From assembly GCA_022563685.1 (NCBI GenBank), contig JADFMY010000020.1, positions 1-34,591 of the forward strand: a DNA stretch of 34,591 bases, in the 5' to 3' direction. The notes under the pieces are model-generated. The model had not been told where the DNA came from, ran no database searches, and saw only the letters and a list, made by a program, of their open reading frames with translations. The translations under genes were made by a program, and so were the position numbers. This document shows positions 5,961 to 13,635 of the stretch, in pieces; positions within the stretch are counted from its first letter, which is position 1, and the number at the start of each line of letters is the position of its first letter. The DNA is from Pseudomonadota bacterium (lineage in GTDB: Bacteria > Pseudomonadota > Gammaproteobacteria > GCA-001735895).

Positions 5961-7520
5961 ATGACACTATGCGAGTCGTTCGATAAGCTAAATTCACAAA
6001 TATTGAATATTCACCTCACAAATATATTGCCTGAAGCAAAAGCTAAGCCTGCTGGTTACATAGCGCTTATATCAAAGTATGAGCTAAAGGTACCATTGCC
6101 TAATTCAATATGCGCAATTGGAGAAAAGCATAAAAAGTATGAAAAAGACCAATGGCGGGTATTTACGCCGAGGCACGAGCCCGAGGATTCTCTTTATGGT
6201 CATCTAACCTTTGCACTTAAGCAGGAAGGTATAGATCTGGCGGTTCTCAAGGCGATTTTTTCTAGAGTCGATTCAGCGGCGATAGTCGATATAGTTCGGA
6301 GAGAACCTACTGGCGCATATAGCCGAAGAATTTGGTTTTTATACGAATGGCTGCTCGATTATAAGTTAGATTTACCAGATGCCAGCCTGGGAAATTATGT
6401 TTTCCTGGTCGATAAAAAAATCCAATATGAAGGCGCATCAAATCGCTCTCGGCGCCATAGGGTAGACAATAATTTACCAGGCCGACGAGGTTTTTGCCCG
6501 TTAATCAAGCGAACAAAAAGGCTGGACCAATATATCGATCTAGATCTATCCCATAAAGCGGAAGAATATATTGGGACAACACATAAAGATCTGATAACTC
6601 GTGCGGCTGCTTTTTTATTACTCAAAGACTCCAAGGCCTCTTACGATATTGAAGGTGAATCGCCACCACATAATCGAATCGCACGGTGGGGTAAAATCAT
6701 TGGGCAAGCAGGTGATAGACCCCTGAATTTCGACGAACTGCAAAACTTGCAAAGTATTGTAATCGTAGATGATCGTTTCACTATGCCTGGCTATCGCAAC
6801 GCGGGAGGGTTTGTTGGCGTGCATGACCGAACGACGGGGATGCCAATTCCAGATCATATTTCCGCACGCGCGGAAGACCTGCATGAATTATTGTCCGGCT
6901 TATTCGAAACCTATGAGATGCTCAAGCAAGCCCAGTATAATCCGGTCTTAATGGCTGCAGTGCTTGCGTTCGGGTTTGTTTTTATACATCCCTTTGAAGA
7001 TGGTAATGGGCGTATTCATCGTTATCTGTTTCATCATATATTAGCCGAAACGTCATTTGTCCCAGCAGGGCTGGTGTTCCCTATTTCTGCGGTCATCCTT
7101 GAAAGAATAAAGGAGTACAGGGAAGTTCTGGAAGCCTTTTCGAAACCTCGGCTTGAATTGATTGAATGGAATCCTACCAGCGATAACAATGTTCAGGTGA
7201 CGAATGAAACAATTGATATGTACCGCTATTTCGACGCGACAAAGCAAGCCGAGTTTTTATTTTCATGCGTTGAAAAAACGGTCAATGAAACCTTACCCGA
7301 GGAAGTTAGATACCTGGAAAAACACGATCGACTTACGAACTTTATTAAGAGCTATATCGACATGCCGGATAAGATGGTTGACATGCTGATACGTTTTCTC
7401 GATCAGAACAATGGGGTTTTATCGAAACGTGCCAGGGAAAAAGAGTTTGTCAAACTAACGGAAAGCGAAGCACAGGCCATTGAGGTGAAATATGCGGAGT
7501 TTTTTCAGGACAACGACTAG
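5961..7520 (+). CDS. Fic domain protein (probable AMP transferase) with N-terminal inhibitory motif
   Basis: 519 residues. The canonical Fic motif HPFEDGNGRIHR is at about 343-354, with the catalytic His and all nucleotide-binding residues intact. A class II inhibitory motif (S/T)xxxE(G/N) appears as SYDIEG at 227-232, so the enzyme should be autoinhibited by an N-terminal helix. Fic enzymes usually transfer AMP from ATP to Ser, Thr or Tyr hydroxyls of target proteins. Residues 1-210 are long and unassigned. Residues 400-519 are helical and may recognise the target or DNA. No adjacent antitoxin is seen, consistent with the built-in inhibitor. Base composition is more AT-rich than the metabolic genes, suggesting transfer. 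The ribosome binding site is weak, and the repeat array directly upstream probably controls it. Confidence 0.9.
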   Translation: MTLCESFDKLNSQILNIHLTNILPEAKAKPAGYIALISKYELKVPLPNSICAIGEKHKKYEKDQWRVFTPRHEPEDSLYGHLTFALKQEGIDLAVLKAIFSRVDSAAIVDIVRREPTGAYSRRIWFLYEWLLDYKLDLPDASLGNYVFLVDKKIQYEGASNRSRRHRVDNNLPGRRGFCPLIKRTKRLDQYIDLDLSHKAEEYIGTTHKDLITRAAAFLLLKDSKASYDIEGESPPHNRIARWGKIIGQAGDRPLNFDELQNLQSIVIVDDRFTMPGYRNAGGFVGVHDRTTGMPIPDHISARAEDLHELLSGLFETYEMLKQAQYNPVLMAAVLAFGFVFIHPFEDGNGRIHRYLFHHILAETSFVPAGLVFPISAVILERIKEYREVLEAFSKPRLELIEWNPTSDNNVQVTNETIDMYRYFDATKQAEFLFSCVEKTVNETLPEEVRYLEKHDRLTNFIKSYIDMPDKMVDMLIRFLDQNNGVLSKRAREKEFVKLTESEAQAIEVKYAEFFQDND

Positions 7521-7745
7521 CCTTACCGACTCCTGATTATCTAAGCACCAATTTATATCATTTTCACCGGAGTGATAGCCTGGAAACGAAACTCGACAAT
7601 CTAAACCGGGGCTCTCGCTGTTATATGATTAACACCACCGGGTGTTGGCCAGATCGTCTCTGTGGACTTTAACGAAAGGGGCATCTATTCTAACGCTACC
7701 TAACAAGGCGAAGGGGGTGCTCACGGTGATCGCGGTCGAACAGTC

Positions 7746-8621
7746 ATGACGAGAATCGGTGTTTTGGGATTCGGCGAGGCCGGCTCGACCTTTGCCAGCG
7801 CCCTTGCTGATGCCGGTGCCGTTGTCGACAGCTACGATCGGTTGTGGGAACAGGGTGACGCCCGGAGTTTGCGTGAGCGTTCCGCCGAATATCCCGGCAT
7901 CACGTTTAGCTTACTGCCGGAGTTGCTGGCGTCGGCGGAGGTCATCCTGTCGACGGTGACGACCGACGCCGCGCTGGATGCGGCAAAGACCTGTGTGCCC
8001 CACTTAAGGCCAGGGCAAACCTACTGCGATCTCAATTCGACTGCACCGTCGGTCAAGCTGCAACTCGATGACCTGCTCAAGCCCAGTGGCGCCGGGTTCG
8101 TCGAAGGCGCTATTCTCGGGGCGATCGGCGTGACCGGCGCCGGGACGCACATCCTGCTCGGTGGCAGCCAGGCGCAGGCATTGTCCGAAACGCTTAATCG
8201 CCTCGGCTTGAACACGTCGGCCTATAGCCAGGACATCGGCAAGGCTTCCACCTTCAAGATGCTGCGCAGTGTGTTTTCGAAAGGCCTGGAAGCGTTAATC
8301 ATCGAATTTCTGATGGCTGGTGAAAAAGCCGGACTACAGCAAGATCTCTGGCAGGAGGTGACCACGCTTATGGCCGACGGACGCTTCGAGGGTGTGGCGC
8401 GCAACTGGGTCTGCTCTCATGCCGTGGCGCACGAGAGGCGCTACCACGAAATGGTTCAGGTAAACGACCTGCTGAGAGACATGCAGTTCGAGCCGGTTAT
8501 GACCGAGGCAACCAAGCGGTTCTTCAGGCGCTCGACCGAACTCCATCTTGCTGATGATTTTAGCGCTAAACCCGAACTGATGGACGATGTCATCGAGGCG
8601 TTGTTGCGCCGCATCTCGTAG
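7746..8621 (+). CDS. NAD(P)-dependent dehydrogenase, 6-phosphogluconate DH-like with DUF1932 C-terminus
   Basis: 291 residues. An N-terminal Rossmann domain (IGVLGFGEAGSTFASAL) leads into a beta-hydroxyacid-dehydrogenase-like core and a C-terminal DUF1932-type helical domain around KASTFKMLRSVFSKGLEAL, which carries the expected catalytic Lys region. The family includes 3-hydroxyisobutyrate DH-like enzymes that oxidise or reduce short hydroxyacids or sugar acids. The stop is 11 bp before an HpcH-type aldolase, so the two form an operon. The likely role is breakdown of a hydroxy- or sugar-acid; the exact substrate is not readable from the sequence. GC content is higher than the neighbouring Fic and metallophosphoesterase genes. 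Confidence 0.8.
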   Translation: MTRIGVLGFGEAGSTFASALADAGAVVDSYDRLWEQGDARSLRERSAEYPGITFSLLPELLASAEVILSTVTTDAALDAAKTCVPHLRPGQTYCDLNSTAPSVKLQLDDLLKPSGAGFVEGAILGAIGVTGAGTHILLGGSQAQALSETLNRLGLNTSAYSQDIGKASTFKMLRSVFSKGLEALIIEFLMAGEKAGLQQDLWQEVTTLMADGRFEGVARNWVCSHAVAHERRYHEMVQVNDLLRDMQFEPVMTEATKRFFRRSTELHLADDFSAKPELMDDVIEALLRRIS

Positions 8622-8632
8622 GAGCTTGTTGA

Positions 8633-9415
8633 ATGAAAACCAATCAGATGAAAATGAAACTGCTGGCCAACGAAGCGGCACTGGGCTGCTCGATCATGGT
8701 GCCGTCGCCGCAAATGGTGGAGATGGTAGCGCATGCGGGTTTCGATTGGGTATTGATCGATCTCGAGCATGGGACCATAGACCTGGAAACGGCTGAGCTG
8801 ATGATCATGGCCGCGGAAGCAAGCGGCATAACGCCGATCGTCAGGCCGAGGAGCAGTCAGAAACAGGATATTTCCAGTGTCATGGATCGTGGGGCCATGG
8901 GCGTGCAGGTGCCACATGTGAATAATGCGGAAGATGCGCGGCGAGCGGTTTCGGCTGTCAAGTTCGGCCCCGGGGATAACCGCGGGCTCGCTGCGGGCAC
9001 GCGGCCCGATAGCTATGGGCTGGCCAGGTCGATGGGCGATTTTGTCAAGCACAGCAACGAACAGACCCTCGTCTGCGTGCAACTCGAGCACGCGGCCGCA
9101 ATTGAGAATGTCGATGAGATTCTCGCGGTCGAAGGCGTGGACGTATTCTTCATCGGCCCGTCCGACCTGTCGCAATCGATGGGGTATCCGGGTAATCCCA
9201 AAGCGGAACCGGTAGCCAATGCGATCGAGCGCACGCTGTTGAAAATTACGGCTGCCGGCAAGATACCCGGCATGCCGGCCTCGATGGACAACCTCGACAC
9301 TATTCTTGGCTCGGGTGCAAGGTACATCTATACGCATCTGCCGAAGCTCGTTGGCGCCGGTGCGTCCGGGTTCCTCGGCAAGGCGCGTAAAATCAAACAG
9401 GTGAGTGTCGATTGA
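8633..9415 (+). CDS. HpcH/HpaI family class II aldolase
   Basis: 260 residues forming the TIM-barrel of metal-dependent pyruvate or oxoacid aldolases. Visible residues are LIDLEHGTID (catalytic His about 46), the RP substrate Arg region, GAMGVQVPHVN, VQLEHAAAIEN (metal Glu) and FIGPSDLSQSMG (metal Asp). Such enzymes cleave 4-hydroxy-2-oxoacids, for example 2-dehydro-3-deoxyglucarate or 4-hydroxy-2-oxoheptanedioate, to pyruvate and an aldehyde. Coupling to the upstream dehydrogenase suggests that the aldehyde or hydroxyacid product is processed further. The ribosome binding site aggagc lies about 7 bp before the ATG. No transporter or regulator is adjacent. Confidence 0.85.
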   Translation: MKTNQMKMKLLANEAALGCSIMVPSPQMVEMVAHAGFDWVLIDLEHGTIDLETAELMIMAAEASGITPIVRPRSSQKQDISSVMDRGAMGVQVPHVNNAEDARRAVSAVKFGPGDNRGLAAGTRPDSYGLARSMGDFVKHSNEQTLVCVQLEHAAAIENVDEILAVEGVDVFFIGPSDLSQSMGYPGNPKAEPVANAIERTLLKITAAGKIPGMPASMDNLDTILGSGARYIYTHLPKLVGAGASGFLGKARKIKQVSVD

Positions 9416-9452
9416 TATCCGTTGGCGCTGACCGTTTTGTTTTTCCTAAGTA

Positions 9453-9581
9453 ATGGAAAATTTTTTTTCGGTAAAGCAGGTGCCACAACTCGAGTGGAGT
9501 TCAGCAACCCCGTTGAACCTTCGGCCAAGGTTAATCACCATCTGCTACTTGAACCTGGGCCTGGTGATCTTCGACGAATAA
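9453..9581 (+). pseudogene. YczE-like gene, 5' fragment (paralogue of the gene at 3976)
   Basis: 42 codons, MENFFSVKQVPQLEWSSATP and then NLRPRLITICYLNLGLVIF, matching residues 1-40 of the YczE-like protein at about 70% identity. The frame then stops (DE*). Immediately after the stop comes the atggggacagg motif that also follows the intact gene. This is best explained by duplication followed by internal deletion. Confidence 0.8.
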
Positions 9582-9599
9582 TGGGGACAGGACTAACAT
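9581..9599 (+). repeat. Dispersed ATGGGGAC-type motif, copy 2
   Basis: atggggacaggactaacat matches the copy after the intact YczE gene except for two or three bases, in the same position relative to the paralogous frame. Confidence 0.45.
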
Positions 9600-9609
9600 T
9601 CCTACATTT

Positions 9610-10314
9610 CTATATCGCACTTGGTAACTCCACCGATAAGTACTTTTCAGCACCTTTACACCAACCGATTATCAGTCGGGGGCCCTCGCTGAGTTCGATT
9701 TCGTACAAATCGTCAGTTAGATGTTTCCCGCCGACAGCCACAGCAAACGCTTCAAAATCTTCGCGCCACCGGGAATCGGGACTAAAGGAATGTACCAGCA
9801 TCACAGCGATACCAGCGTGAAAGGAACGGGCAGTTAATATGGCCGAAACCGTTCGGTGTAATAGCTGATAGCGGATTCTGTCTTCCAGGGGTGAAGCACA
9901 ACCCAATTTGCGTTCTAGATAGGTAATCCTTTCCAATTGGCCTGCCGACGGATTCGTTTTTTTCTCGCCAAGGGTTGGCCCAAATGGTTCGTCGACTTTG
10001 GCTTCAACACCGAGAATTACGAGTCCAAGTTTATTTCTGGTGATGGCTAGAATATCGGTCTGCGAGGGTCGGGTACCCCCGGGCAAATCTACTTCCCATT
10101 CTGGGATGGCCGCCAGCAACTCAAGTGAGGTAAGTGATTTATCGCCGCTTGCTTCGAGCACATTTGTTATTTCACCAGGTAACTTTGGCTCGTTCTCCTC
10201 CCAGCATGCTGCTGCGGACATAGCAGACCGCCCCATTTTCCAGTGCAATTTTGGCTTGCCAAGAAGGCGCTGCCAATCGGAACCGGAAACTGTTGGGACA
10301 AAAATTCGTTTCAT
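9610..10314 (-). CDS. Conserved hypothetical protein, possible PD-(D/E)XK nuclease fold
   Basis: 234 residues. The N-terminus MKRIFVPTVSGSDWQRLLGK and the core (LLAAIPEWEVDLPGGTRPSQ, then TDILAI, LGVEAKVDEPFG) resemble a conserved uncharacterised family I recall as DUF6946-like. The arrangement TDILAI - strand - VEAK looks like the D...ExK active site of PD-(D/E)XK enzymes, so nuclease activity is possible but inferred from motif alone. It sits downstream of and on the same strand as the YefM-YoeB pair, in a block rich in toxin-like genes. It could be a defence or housekeeping protein; I am not sure. The start ATG has no strong ribosome binding site. Confidence 0.6.
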   Translation of the reverse strand: MKRIFVPTVSGSDWQRLLGKPKLHWKMGRSAMSAAACWEENEPKLPGEITNVLEASGDKSLTSLELLAAIPEWEVDLPGGTRPSQTDILAITRNKLGLVILGVEAKVDEPFGPTLGEKKTNPSAGQLERITYLERKLGCASPLEDRIRYQLLHRTVSAILTARSFHAGIAVMLVHSFSPDSRWREDFEAFAVAVGGKHLTDDLYEIELSEGPRLIIGWCKGAEKYLSVELPSAI

Positions 10315-10350
10315 GACTGTACCTGTTGGGATTTAACGTTCGATTCACGT

Positions 10351-10378
10351 GCAAAGTTTGCACGCAGCGAAACTTTGC
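10351..10378. terminator. Inverted repeat after the yoeB-like gene
   Basis: gcaaagttt pairs with aaactttgc across a 10-nt loop, 23 bp downstream of the toxin stop on the minus strand. It has no T-run, so it is either a weak terminator or an operator for the downstream gene. Confidence 0.4.
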
Positions 10379-10401
10379 CACAGTGCAACCGCTTATAGGT
10401 C

Positions 10402-10662
10402 TTATTCATAGTGCGTCCAGAGGCGTAATATTTTTATTGCCTTTTCTTCTTCAAGAACCTGGTAAACCAATCGATGGTGTATATTTATGCGTCTTGAGTA
10501 GGCCCCACTGAGATCGCCAACAAGCTTTTCATATGGTGTTGGATTTTGATAGGGATCTTCCTGGATAGTGGCGAGCAACTCTAGCGCATTAATTTTCAAG
10601 CTGGCTGAGGCCAGTATTTTTGCATCTTTTTTTGCTTGTTTGGTGTAGTAGATATCCCACAT
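10402..10662 (-). CDS. yoeB: Txe/YoeB family toxin (ribosome-dependent mRNA endonuclease)
   Basis: 86 residues from the ATG at 10662, which overlaps the antitoxin stop by one base (taATG). An upstream TTG would add two residues but is less likely. Family features: MWDIYYTKQAKKDA start, YEKLVGDLSGAYSRRIN, HHRLVYQV, and the C-terminal HY pair (LWTHYE) that holds the catalytic His/Tyr of YoeB. YoeB enters the ribosomal A site and cuts mRNA during translation. Overlap with the antitoxin gives translational coupling. The protein looks complete. Confidence 0.9.
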   Translation of the reverse strand: MWDIYYTKQAKKDAKILASASLKINALELLATIQEDPYQNPTPYEKLVGDLSGAYSRRINIHHRLVYQVLEEEKAIKILRLWTHYE

Positions 10663-10904
10663 TACCAATCAAGATCCTTCGAACATTCGTCCAGGTCTGT
10701 ATCCATTCCTTCCCGAATGGAATCTCGCATTCCAGGTACAGATAATAGAAAAAGTGTTTCGTTAATCGCATTCCAGTCATCTTCAGCTAACAGGACTGCA
10801 TTTCCTCTCTTTCCTGTAATTACAATGGGTTGATGGGTTTTAGCAGTTTCATCGATCAATTTGTAAAGCTTTGACCTTGCTTCAGTTGCATTAAGGGTTG
10901 TCAT
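10662..10904 (-). CDS. yefM: YefM/Phd family antitoxin
   Basis: 80 residues: MTTLNATEARSKLYKLID N-terminal DNA-binding/dimerisation half, PIVITGKRGNAVLLAEDDW core strand, then an acidic C-terminal tail (DTDLDECSKDLDW) that would wrap the toxin. It is the first gene of the pair, preceded by caggagatgagca (a good ribosome binding site) and a palindromic operator. In this family the antitoxin, with or without toxin, represses its own promoter. Confidence 0.92.
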   Translation of the reverse strand: MTTLNATEARSKLYKLIDETAKTHQPIVITGKRGNAVLLAEDDWNAINETLFLLSVPGMRDSIREGMDTDLDECSKDLDW

Positions 10905-10925
10905 TGCTCATCTCCTGATGCGCAA

Positions 10926-10954
10926 AGCGTACGTATTAACGTACGAAGTGTCAA
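10926..10954 (-). promoter_or_regulatory. yefM-yoeB promoter and palindromic operator
   Basis: On the minus strand TTGACA (10954-10949) is followed after 17 bp by TACGCT. The palindrome cgtacgtattaacgtacg (10928-10945) lies between and over these elements and contains two GTAC cores, as expected for YefM operators, which have a TGTACA core in E. coli. Repressor binding would block the promoter. Confidence 0.65.
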
Positions 10955-10969
10955 GGAGAGCTATTATAG

Positions 10970-11327
10970 TAAATCTATCAGGCCGGTGACTTTAATTATT
11001 ATTATCGGGTGTACCTGACAATTCGCTTGGCGATGGTGCGGTTGTTGGGGGTGGTTGAGCGGGAGTTGATGCTGGGCGGTAGTCGTAATAGGCAAGGATT
11101 GTTCCGACAACCCTATTGCATTTCCACCGTCCCTGGCGGTCATTCCGGCTCGAGGGCGGGAATGACGGGGTATATTGGGCCGGAATGACAAAAATTGGGG
11201 ACCCCGGCAATTTTAATTATTTTTACAAGTTGAATGTATCATGGTGCCTCAATGAACAATAAAGGTTTTTAATAATGAGTGTCCTCGGAATCCTCCGGTT
11301 TATAGTGTCTATTGGAAGCATTGCTTT
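10970..11327. other. Intergenic stretch with hairpin repeat and a short upstream reading frame
   Basis: No gene is supported. It contains a ttccggct...gggaatgacg repeat (11143-11190). A pair of similar AT-rich boxes near 10983 and 11203 share about 17 of 21 bases (both include tttaattatt). An 18-codon frame starts at 11275 and its stop overlaps the ATG of the beta-lactamase-like gene (ATGA), which could couple translation. Confidence 0.4.
11143..11190. repeat. TTCCGGC-type hairpin repeat, copy 1
   Basis: ttccggctcgagggcgggaa followed by tgacgg and a second half-unit gggccggaatgaca. It matches copies near 12543, 14564 and 16451, always between genes. Confidence 0.65.
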
Positions 11328-12338
11328 ATGATTTTCCGACTTCCAACTCTAGCTGTTTTACTCGCGATCCTGCCGCAGGGGGTTGTGAGCGCAGAGGGGG
11401 ACCGGATAAACGCCGCTACCCTGGTTGACGAGGTATTTCGCGTTGGCCCGATTAACAGTTTTTTGGTGCAGCAAGCTGGGGAGCTGTTAATAGAGGAGTA
11501 TCGCAGAGGCATGCACGCCGCACGGGCTACTAATATTAAATCCGTGTCTAAAAGTATCATTTCGCTTCTGGTTGGTATCGCGATCGAGCAGGGGCATCTG
11601 GACGGGATAACACAAAATATAGGCGACTTTTTCCCAGACTATTTTAAAGCCCACCCCGATCCCGAAAAACAGTCAATTACACTTCAGGATTTGCTCACCA
11701 TGCGAGCGGGTCTGGCATCGACCAGTCGTGGTAATTATGGATCCTGGGTGCTGAGCGATAACTGGGTAGAGTTTGTTCTCAGTCAACCATTGGTAGAAAA
11801 ACCCGGTGGAGAGATGGTTTACAGTACTGGATCCACGCATTTGCTCTCGGTGATTTTAACCCGAGCCACTGGGATGAGCACCCGGGAGTTTGCCAAAAGA
11901 TACTTATTCGCTCCCCTTCATATTTCGATCGGTGGCTGGGACCGCGACCCTCAGGGTAATTACATGGGCGGCAATAATATTGCGCTGTCACCTTCGTCCC
12001 TGCTAAAAATAGGCACCATGGTGATGAACATGGGCGTTTACCAACAAAAACAGATTGTGCCGCGGGACTGGATAGTTGAATCAATGCAGATTTATACCCG
12101 TAGTGATTTTAATCCCTACGATTACGGCTATCTCTGGTGGCAACGAAAGTTGAATGGTTACACCGTGCTATTTGCCTGGGGTAATGGGGGTCAGTACATA
12201 CTGATGCTACCTGCGCTCAGGACTGTTGTCGCGATTACATCTAGCAACGAGAGTAATGAAAAAAGCAGGGCAAGTCGACGCAGGCTTTTTAGTTTTATCG
12301 AAAGCAGGTTAATCAGGTATCTGGAACAAAATGTATAG
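11328..12338 (+). CDS. Exported serine beta-lactamase-like hydrolase (class C / esterase type)
   Basis: 336 residues with an N-terminal signal peptide (LPTLAVLLAILPQGVVSA). SxxK appears as SVSK at 72-75, the Tyr motif as YSTG (Y165, in place of YxN) and a GNGGQ motif near 285 where classical enzymes have KTG. This pattern fits the large beta-lactamase-like serine hydrolase family (esterases, peptidases) better than a true resistance enzyme, because YxN and KTG are both altered. It acts outside the cytoplasm. Flanked by hairpin repeats and apparently a single-gene unit. The start overlaps the stop of an 18-codon frame. The substrate is unknown. Confidence 0.8.
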   Translation: MIFRLPTLAVLLAILPQGVVSAEGDRINAATLVDEVFRVGPINSFLVQQAGELLIEEYRRGMHAARATNIKSVSKSIISLLVGIAIEQGHLDGITQNIGDFFPDYFKAHPDPEKQSITLQDLLTMRAGLASTSRGNYGSWVLSDNWVEFVLSQPLVEKPGGEMVYSTGSTHLLSVILTRATGMSTREFAKRYLFAPLHISIGGWDRDPQGNYMGGNNIALSPSSLLKIGTMVMNMGVYQQKQIVPRDWIVESMQIYTRSDFNPYDYGYLWWQRKLNGYTVLFAWGNGGQYILMLPALRTVVAITSSNESNEKSRASRRRLFSFIESRLIRYLEQNV

Positions 12339-12620
12339 GGTTATTTGAGAAAGGAGAAATGGTTTAGAGAGCAATTGCTCCTGATAATAGCGAACACAGC
12401 AGATGTTCCGGGCATTCAAAATGCGCTGCCTATTTATTTGGAGAAACAGTATTAGGGGTATATGACTTACCATCGGGATGTTATTTTTAAGGAACGAATA
12501 TTATAGACTGCTCCGTTAGGTTCCCTGGTTGGTTTGAATGGATTCCGTACCGGATCGAGCCCGGCATGACGGGACCGGAATGACGATGGACTCGGGATAG
12601 GGGTAGATATATATAATTCT
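12339..12620. other. Intergenic stretch, possible small gene remnant
   Basis: About 280 bp. The plus-strand frame ending near 12455 reads REQLLLIIANTADVPGIQNA then LPIYLEKQY and a stop. It looks protein-like but has no start and no recognised family. The rest is a hairpin repeat and AT-rich sequence just before mtfA. Confidence 0.25.
12543..12588. repeat. TTCCGGC-type hairpin repeat, degenerate copy 2
   Basis: ttccgtaccggatcgagccc followed by ggcatgacgggaccggaatgacg. Shares the ccggaatgacg end with the other copies. Confidence 0.5.
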
Positions 12621-13391
12621 ATGTTTCAAATCATCCGAAACTGGCTAGATCGACGCACACTCCAGCGCTCATCCATCACATCGGCGCAGTGGGAAGTGGC
12701 GTTTGCCTCACTGCCGATACTGCAAGGGTTAACGACCGATGAAAAGCACAGGTTGCAGGAGTTGGTCATTTTGTTTTGTCATCACAAGGTATTCGAGGGC
12801 GCCCATGGCATTGTCGTCACGCAACCGATGGCATTAATTATTGCCCTGCAAGCCTGCTTGCCGGTATTGAAGCTGGGGTTGGGGGGATACGAGGGATGGG
12901 TTGCGGTGATTGTTTATCCGACCGGGTTTGCGCCAAAGCGTGTTATTCGGGATGAATATGGCGTGGAGCATCATGTACAAGCAAATTTATCCGGTGAAGC
13001 CTGGCAACGTGGGCCAGTGGTGTTAGCCTGGGATGAAACCGAGCGCGCCGGTATTATCGATGGTCATAATCTGGTGATCCACGAATTTGCTCACAAACTC
13101 GATATGCAAAATGGGATCGCCAATGGTTTTCCGCCTTTGCACCCAGGGATGGATTTAACCGCGTGGACCGAGGCCTTCAGCGCCGGGTTTGAGGATTTAC
13201 GACACAAATGCAGTGCTGGAGAGGACATCGGCATCGATTGCTACGCGGCGAGTTCACCGGCGGAATATTTTGCGGTGTTGAGTGAAATGTTCTTTGAACG
13301 ACCCGATATACTTCAGCGACACTATGCCGCAGTTTATGGACAAATGCGGCAGTATTATCGGCAGGACCCGTTAACACGATTGTGTCAATGA
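12621..13391 (+). CDS. mtfA: MtfA-family zinc peptidase (M90)
   Basis: 256 residues. The zinc motif is HEFAH (H154, E155, H158), followed by KLDMQNG as in MtfA, with the third ligand probably Glu in PAEYFAVLSEMFFE. Length and arrangement match E. coli MtfA (about 265), a cytoplasmic aminopeptidase that also binds the repressor Mlc and so influences glucose PTS genes. The start ATG is preceded by AT-rich sequence without a strong ribosome binding site. The gene stands alone. Whether an Mlc partner exists is not shown here. Confidence 0.9.
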   Translation: MFQIIRNWLDRRTLQRSSITSAQWEVAFASLPILQGLTTDEKHRLQELVILFCHHKVFEGAHGIVVTQPMALIIALQACLPVLKLGLGGYEGWVAVIVYPTGFAPKRVIRDEYGVEHHVQANLSGEAWQRGPVVLAWDETERAGIIDGHNLVIHEFAHKLDMQNGIANGFPPLHPGMDLTAWTEAFSAGFEDLRHKCSAGEDIGIDCYAASSPAEYFAVLSEMFFERPDILQRHYAAVYGQMRQYYRQDPLTRLCQ

Positions 13392-13409
13392 GCAGAAATT
13401 GGAGAAATT

Positions 13410-13461
13410 GGGGTCAGAACATAATATTTTCTAATATTAGAATCAATTGTGATCTGACCCC
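13410..13461. repeat. GGGGTCAGA...TCTGACCCC inverted repeat
   Basis: ggggtcaga (13410-13418) pairs with tctgacccc (13453-13461). Between them lies a 14-bp palindrome ttctaatattagaa. It follows the mtfA stop by 18 bp and could terminate transcription or be a REP-type element. The same GGGGTCAGA word forms the hairpin after mdh. Confidence 0.7.
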
Positions 13462-13635
13462 GGTTTTAGTGAAGGAAGAATAGGGCGAATTCAAGCCTTA
13501 AATGCCACGGTTTAATAAAACATCGAAATATATACCGGAGGTTTACTATTAAATAAAACAATAAACTGGAAAATGTGTGGTACGGATAAATAATGTCTGA
13601 GTCTAACCATCAAAAGCAAATGGATTAAATGTTTA

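Noticed and set aside
8456-9337. Long minus-strand open frames opposite the HpcH-type aldolase
   Set aside because: They are high-GC shadows of the plus-strand gene, with no recognisable motif, while the plus-strand frame has a full family signature.
9422-9820. 132-codon plus-strand frame after the aldolase
   Set aside because: It crosses the YczE fragment in the wrong frame and then runs antisense to the gene at 9610-10314.
11328-12338. True class C beta-lactamase (antibiotic resistance)
   Set aside because: YxN and KTG motifs are replaced by YSTG and GNGGQ-like sequences, which fits the broader serine hydrolase family instead.
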